Below the pieces are notes generated by a model that ran no database searches, was not told the origin of the DNA, and saw nothing but the letters and a program-made list of their open reading frames with translations. A stretch of DNA of 64,000 nt from Tethya wilhelma (taxonomy: Eukaryota; Porifera; Demospongiae; Tethyida; Tethyidae). Positions 59,186 to 64,000 of this stretch are shown in pieces; within the stretch, counting starts at the first letter, position 1; every line of letters starts with the position of its first letter. Location of the stretch: assembly GCA_964030475.1 (NCBI GenBank), contig CAXIPT010000008.1, forward strand, positions 5,232,465-5,296,464, in the 5' to 3' direction. Both the position numbers and the translations under genes were made by a program.

Positions 59186-61663
59186 ATGAGCAGCAGCAGT
59201 TGTGAGTCTAAGGTACTGGAGAAGCTGTTTCCACAGCTCTGCAACTTGCTAAACACGGATGAAGTAAAGCCTTATCTGGTGGAGAATGGGACACTCAACC
59301 TCGGACAGTGCGAAGAACTTCAGCTCGGAACAAACCCGAGCATTTCCACGCAGAGCAAGTTGGCTGAGAAGACTGTACTTGCCATTAACAGGCATCCTCA
59401 GTGTGCTACAAACCTATTGACAGCTCTAATGAGAACACAGAGTGCAAAAATTGAGGAGAGTGGTCACTATCAGCTTGTGAGTGCTCTGAGAGAAGAAATT
59501 GAACAATGTCATCTTGCACCACCTAGCAACAGCACCAGTCTCCTGCAAAGGAGCACTGAAGAGTGTGTGTCTATTGATGGACCATTTTATCATCAGCCCA
59601 AACAAAGAAAGACCAGTAAGACATAAGCAATAGTTTTCTAGCTGCATGAAATCGTATGGTAGTGTTGTGTGCATTATATTGGAGCTACCCTGTCCCAGGC
59701 ATCCATTAAGAATTTGCTGAGTTGCCATTGTGGTTTGGCTATCCAGTATCATAATAAGTGGACCATTATGTGACTTCCTTTATAACTGTACCAGGCTGTC
59801 TCTATATATGCATGTTCCTGTGTCCAATAATTACTGGGAATTCCATATCCGAATATAACTCAATATATTATTATTACGGATAAAAATTGTTATGATTGTG
59901 TAACAATGGTATGCAGAAAATTTAGGAGTGTGCACACATTGACACAATTTCTGCATCTATTAATGGCATCATGCACTCCTCCCTATTATCTGCAGCGGCT
60001 GAAAGTGCTAGCAAAGGAGCCTCTAATGAGCCAGTGCAGCTGCTGAGATACAAGGACATTCCAATGCACTACTCAGAGAAATTGAAAGTAAAACTAGTCG
60101 AAGAGTCGCTAAAAATCGTAGAGAATTTTGCTGCGTTCACCATCAAGGTTGCTGACCTGCTAGTCTCAAAGTCAGTCACTATTGATCGTGTCTCAACACT
60201 GCTCTGCTATCGTCTCGGGAGTAAAAATATTGATGAACTCACACGCAAAACAATGAGAGAATCGAAGACAATTTATGAGCTTCTCACTGCAGTGGAGTCC
60301 TTCTCCTCTTGGTTCAACTACGATCTGATTGCACTGGTTGCTAGGAGACTCGGGGAGGAAGAAGGAGAGAGATTGGTTGAGGAATACGAATCACAACTTC
60401 AAAGTTATTTCCAACGTCTTGTCTTTGAGTGTCCTCCTTTCTCCTCCATTACAACTACTCCCAATGATTTCGAAGAAATGTCTGTGAAACTCGACCGTGA
60501 ATACAAACCATACAAAGTTCAAGATATCATCATCTTCAAGTCAAAACTGTGCAAGTTTCTCAAACGTGACGACCCTTCTCTGTTCATCCTCAAGTCAGTG
60601 GAGGAAGGCTGTGTCGTTCAAACCTGGCTCTTTCCCTCTGCAATAACAGGGGACCTCATTACAGATGTGCAGGTCTGCTCTTCACAGCTAGCTGAGGAGA
60701 AAGTGGTATTTGTCAGAGTGGGTGCAAAGGTCATTAGTTGTTCCAACTCACAGGTTAGTCTTGCACCAGAAATGTTTACATAATATTATGAAAATGATCG
60801 CTTTAATTCATTAATCGATTCTTGTATGTGTTGTATACAGACAGCCGAGATGTCACAAATGAAGCTATCCTCCTTACCTGCTCACCTTGAGACTCAGTCA
60901 TCTGTTGTCAGTGACGTGTCCATGCAGCTATCGGAACCTCGTGATCAGCAGGAGATGATGACTGGAGCTTCAAACCCCAAACGGGCTAACGTTTCACTTC
61001 ATGACTTTTTGAAACCACACTCAGCTGAAAAAGATGATGTAAGCATAATGGAGTATTTAAGTTAAGTATAATAATATTATTTTTAAAGGCCTTGTGTTTA
61101 TACTTCCCAGGTGCTGTCTCCCCTGAGCTCTGATAGAAGTCCATCGGCTCTCACTCATTTGAACAGGGTAATCCTCATAAACACAATCATAGCTACAGTT
61201 CAATGTGTTATGTGAAATGCTATGGAGCCTCTTGTACGTGTGGCACATACAAATGTAATATTATATTTCCTGCATGTGCCTGTATATAGGACCAACCATT
61301 TGCAAAAGTTCAGCTTCGTGACAAAACTCGTGATCTTCGTTCACGACTGCTAGCGGCAGAGCATCGCAAGAGTTCGGGCTACTACTCTCCAGTCAACTCA
61401 TTCTACGCTGACTCTCCCTCCACCTCCCAGCGATCCAGCTGGGCTGTGGGAGACACCTACAGCAGTAGGAACAGCTCCGGCTATAACTCACCGATGCAAT
61501 CTGAACGGACATCTCTCATTGACATGGCTGAAGAACAGGAAGAGGAGGACTGCTGTGTGGCAGGTATGACATTGTGAGACAATAATATTATTTTGACCAG
61601 TGTCATTAAATTTACTATAAACATTTTGTTTTCATTTTCATGATAGAGGGCAGACAGGAATGA
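59186..61663 (+). CDS. CARD-containing adaptor-like protein with a sponge/cnidarian-type helical domain
   Basis: Six exons: 59186-59611, 59996-60753, 60841-61038, 61111-61167, 61290-61563 and 61647-61663. Residues ~1-100 look like a death-fold CARD (VLEKLFPQLCNLLNTDEVKP, GQCEELQLG, KTVLAINRHPQCATNLLTAL, GHYQLVSALREEI). The next ~260 residues have SWFNYDLIALVARRLGEEEG, YESQLQSYFQRLVFECPPF, VKLDREYKPYKVQDIIIFKS and SLFILKSVEEGCVVQTWLFP, a pattern I recognise from many uncharacterised sponge and cnidarian proteins with death or NLR-type domains. The C-terminal ~190 residues are disordered, Ser/Thr-rich (SSGYYSPVNSFYADSPSTSQ), and end acidic. Probable intracellular signalling adaptor; partner unknown. 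The start may instead lie in an upstream exon, because an acceptor-like TCACAG precedes this frame. Confidence 0.65.
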
Positions 61664-61811
61664 ACTATGTGTTATACATAAAGAACAGAAGAATTTGGCT
61701 CAATACAATTGTGCTTCTTGCTTTAGGTATGAACATAACAGAATTGGTTATATTATACAATTACATCATGGCTGTATGTATATAATTATGAAATGCCTGG
61801 TTATAATATCA

Positions 61812-63752
61812 TCAGTGGTTAGAACCTAGCTTAGAATCAATCTTCGTTAACAATTCTTCAGCTGCCTTACCTCGGTCTTCAAACCCACACTCTCTGTTTA
61901 ATTCAAGGGATTTCTGTGCATAGTTTCTAGCATCTGTCAACTTGGCAGGTGCTTCTTCCAAGTCTTCAGTGCTAGCTTCATGCAACATCAATCTAGCAAA
62001 TGCATTGAAGAAAAATGCCTGATCACCAGCTGTGAGATACGACTCGTTCACATCTTCAAGGGTATCACGTGTTCTGAGAGTGAGTTGTTCTAATGCTTCT
62101 TCACTTTTCCCTTGATCTTCAAAGAGCTTTAACATATCTAAATGAAAATGTGCCTTGCTGATTTTTATACGTTCTGTGATCAACCGTTTCCATTCTGGTT
62201 GTCTTGCATGATCCATTGCCTTCCGGAAGTAATTCTCAGCACCTTTCCGTGCCTTGTTGTCATTTGTTTTCTTGTACTCTTCAAATAGCATGAGTGCTTG
62301 AAGCCTCATTGTATACACACTGTCAATGTCTGGACTAATTTGTTCGGCTAATTGAAGGGCTGTTGTCAGGTGATCCTCTGCCTCTTCAATGTCTCCGTTG
62401 CGGTAATGCATGCCAGCGATCCGCCGATGGAGCCTGCACTTCAATAGATGCTTGTTCTCACATTCTCTGCGATCTGTGTAGGCCAATGCCGAGAGGAGCA
62501 TCTTCAGATCTCTCTCAGTGTTTACTGTGTGCACCACTTCCATGCACACAATTTTGAGATCAACAGCAACAGCTTTCTCTCGTTTCAATCTTCGAACAAA
62601 ATCAATAGCTGTGCTATCTTTGCCATTCCAGGCCATTTTGAATAGCTTTGAGTAGACTTGCTTGTGCACCTTTGTCTTCAGTGAGCCGTGAGGCTGTATC
62701 AGACTTAGGGATCTCTCAATCTGCATCTTCTCATTCTCAGATTCACTATCGTCTGAGGAGTCATCGTCTACAGATTGCAGCATTTCATTAAGCACCTTGA
62801 TATTCTCACTGTGTGCACCAGAATCTCCTTCCCTAGTCACTGTTAGCATGGCTGATGTCATCGTCAAATGGTTGTTTGTGTCAGTAGAACTGGTTGCGAT
62901 TGCTCTAGTGACTACAATGTCTTCTTCTTGAGCAATGTGACTCAGTATTGATGGACCGGTGCACATCCTCTTTGAAGGAGGGTACTTAAAGTGAGGCTCA
63001 TCTCTCAGATCAGACTCCTCACTGGCTTCATGGAGATGTTCCTTGTTGTGCTGTTCACGCAGTAGACCATTTTCTGCAGGCCGGTGTGATATCATAAATA
63101 AAATTTCCATGTCACATAGAAAGACCACACTTACACAATGCCATACTACATGTAACACCATACTATCACACATAGATCTTGAACTTGAATGCATGTGACC
63201 TTTGTGTGGGATGTGTATGAACTTTGCTATAGTTTGGTAAATTTTCAATAGTGAGTATGGGATGCTAATAATTGTATTGATCAGCATATGTGGGTGCCTT
63301 AATTCAATTGGTAATAATTATTATACAATTGTAGTGCACTTACCAACAGATGCTTGGATTGACTGTGCCACTGCTACAGTAGCTGGATTCTCTTTTAGAA
63401 CTTGTAAGAATTTCTCATAATCTCCAGGATAGAGACTGATATGTTTCTCCACTGATTCTACCAGTGCAGTTACTTTATCTGTATCAAAAACACCAGGACT
63501 TGATGTGACATTTTTCCATACAAGAGAATCCAGTAAGGCTTTGGAATATAATTCTGTGGCGAGATGTACTGGATCAGGTACAGCTACAAGGAGACTTCTG
63601 AAGTGTTTGCGTATGGCTTGCAGTTGACAATCAAGTATCTTAAGTTCCTGTTTAACGTTATAGTCTGTGGAATCTGGAACGTTAACACGGCAATGCTGGC
63701 TCTCAGGTGTTTTACAGCAGTTGTCTGAATGGGTTGACAAATCCTATAGGAT
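61812..63752 (-). CDS. Death-fold-like plus helical-repeat (TPR-like) protein, 5' end outside the window
   Basis: Two exons seen: 63344-63752 (acceptor CCTATAG) and 61812-63073. The first has LQAIRKHFRSLLVAVPDPVH, a helix ending WKNV, then KVTALVESVEKHISLYPGDY and EKFLQVLKENPAT, the pattern of a death-fold-like domain common in sponge proteins. A ~120-residue low-complexity linker with a DDDSSDDSESENE patch follows. The C-terminal ~330 residues are paired helices of about 40 residues: AIDFVRRLKREKAVAVDLKI, LLKCRLHRRIAGMHYRNGDI, EAEDHLTTALQLAEQIS, AENYFRKAMDHARQPEWKRL and ALEQLTLRTRDTLEDVN, TPR-like by look. Converges with the CARD gene, 148 bp between their stops. No catalytic motif. Likely an adaptor; a start codon is not in view. 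Confidence 0.6.
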
Positions 63753-64000
63753 GGTGATTAATTAAAGTACATCACATGTACATGCGGACTTCTTCTGGGT
63801 TGTACTATGTTGAGAGTGTAAAGGACTCTCCCCACCCTGGCCCATCTAGAGTGCCATCCATTAACTGATTTTATGATCTAGAAACATCCATTTGGCTCCA
63901 TCATTAAAATACTTCAGTGTTATCTTCAAAATTAAGTTCTTTCAGCTCTGATTGATTGACACTGATCATCATGAGTCAACATCAATAATTATTGATAAAC

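Overview
This is an animal genomic window, most likely from a sponge (Porifera, probably a demosponge). The evidence is compact multi-exon genes with GT-AG introns, metazoan housekeeping genes, a tandem pair of receptor tyrosine kinases whose ectodomains are built of SRCR domains (one also with a Frizzled-type cysteine-rich domain), and a CARD gene carrying a domain I know mainly from sponge and cnidarian immune-type proteins. Dinucleotide microsatellites and small inverted-repeat elements are dense. The species cannot be named from sequence alone.

Layout. 0.26-1.4 kb (-): a small secreted precursor with acidic exon modules and two very basic peptides. 1.7-2.25 kb (-): DPH3. 2.4-3.96 kb (+): TMEM185-like protein. 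5.2-8.74 kb (-): SLC36-type amino-acid transporter, 3' end missing. 8.93-20.4 kb (+): THOC2, with two intronic U18-type C/D snoRNAs and several copies of a folded ~100-nt intronic repeat; its 3' part is repeated at 20.7-22.6 kb. 22.8-23.7 kb (-): intronless VPS26C. 23.9-29 kb (+): FHIP-family protein. 29.2-29.9 kb (-): ZCCHC10. 30.2-30.7 kb (+): SMIM20. 31.9-39.7 kb and 40.3-46.1 kb (-): two SRCR receptor tyrosine kinases, with a partial extra copy of the second one's 5' end at 46.3-47.3 kb. 49.6-50.4 kb (-): Fringe-like glycosyltransferase, partial. 50.6-56.9 kb (+): TTC29, split by an N run and a contig carrying a PEAK1/PRAG1-like pseudokinase fragment. 57.2 kb: first exons of an unrecognised gene. 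57.7-58.9 kb (+): 3' half of AP-1 gamma-adaptin. 59.2-61.7 kb (+): CARD gene. 61.8-63.7 kb (-): death-fold-like plus helical-repeat gene, convergent with the CARD gene and open at its 5' end.

Organisation. Five head-to-head gene pairs share short intergenic regions of about 140-300 bp (DPH3/TMEM185, SLC36/THOC2, VPS26C/FHIP, ZCCHC10/SMIM20, Fringe-like/TTC29), so bidirectional promoters seem usual here. Functions are mixed: translation-factor modification, mRNA export, endosomal recycling, adaptor trafficking, mitochondrial assembly, cilia, signalling and innate-immune-type proteins. They do not form one pathway.

Assembly. Single N characters (5164, 5526, 9528, 14795, 20720, 34156, 46337, 48613, 55248, 57630) and the N run 51697-52410 mark contig joins. 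Several are flanked by near-identical sequence, consistent with unmerged overlapping contigs or haplotypes in a heterozygous genome. Duplicated exons and missing exons next to these Ns should be treated as assembly effects until shown otherwise.

Most notable observations: the modular basic-peptide precursor, the SRCR-Frizzled CRD-tyrosine kinase receptor with a 72-nt frame-preserving exon inserted between the catalytic loop and DFG, the paired U18 snoRNAs and folded intronic repeat in THOC2, and the CARD gene next to a second death-fold-like gene.
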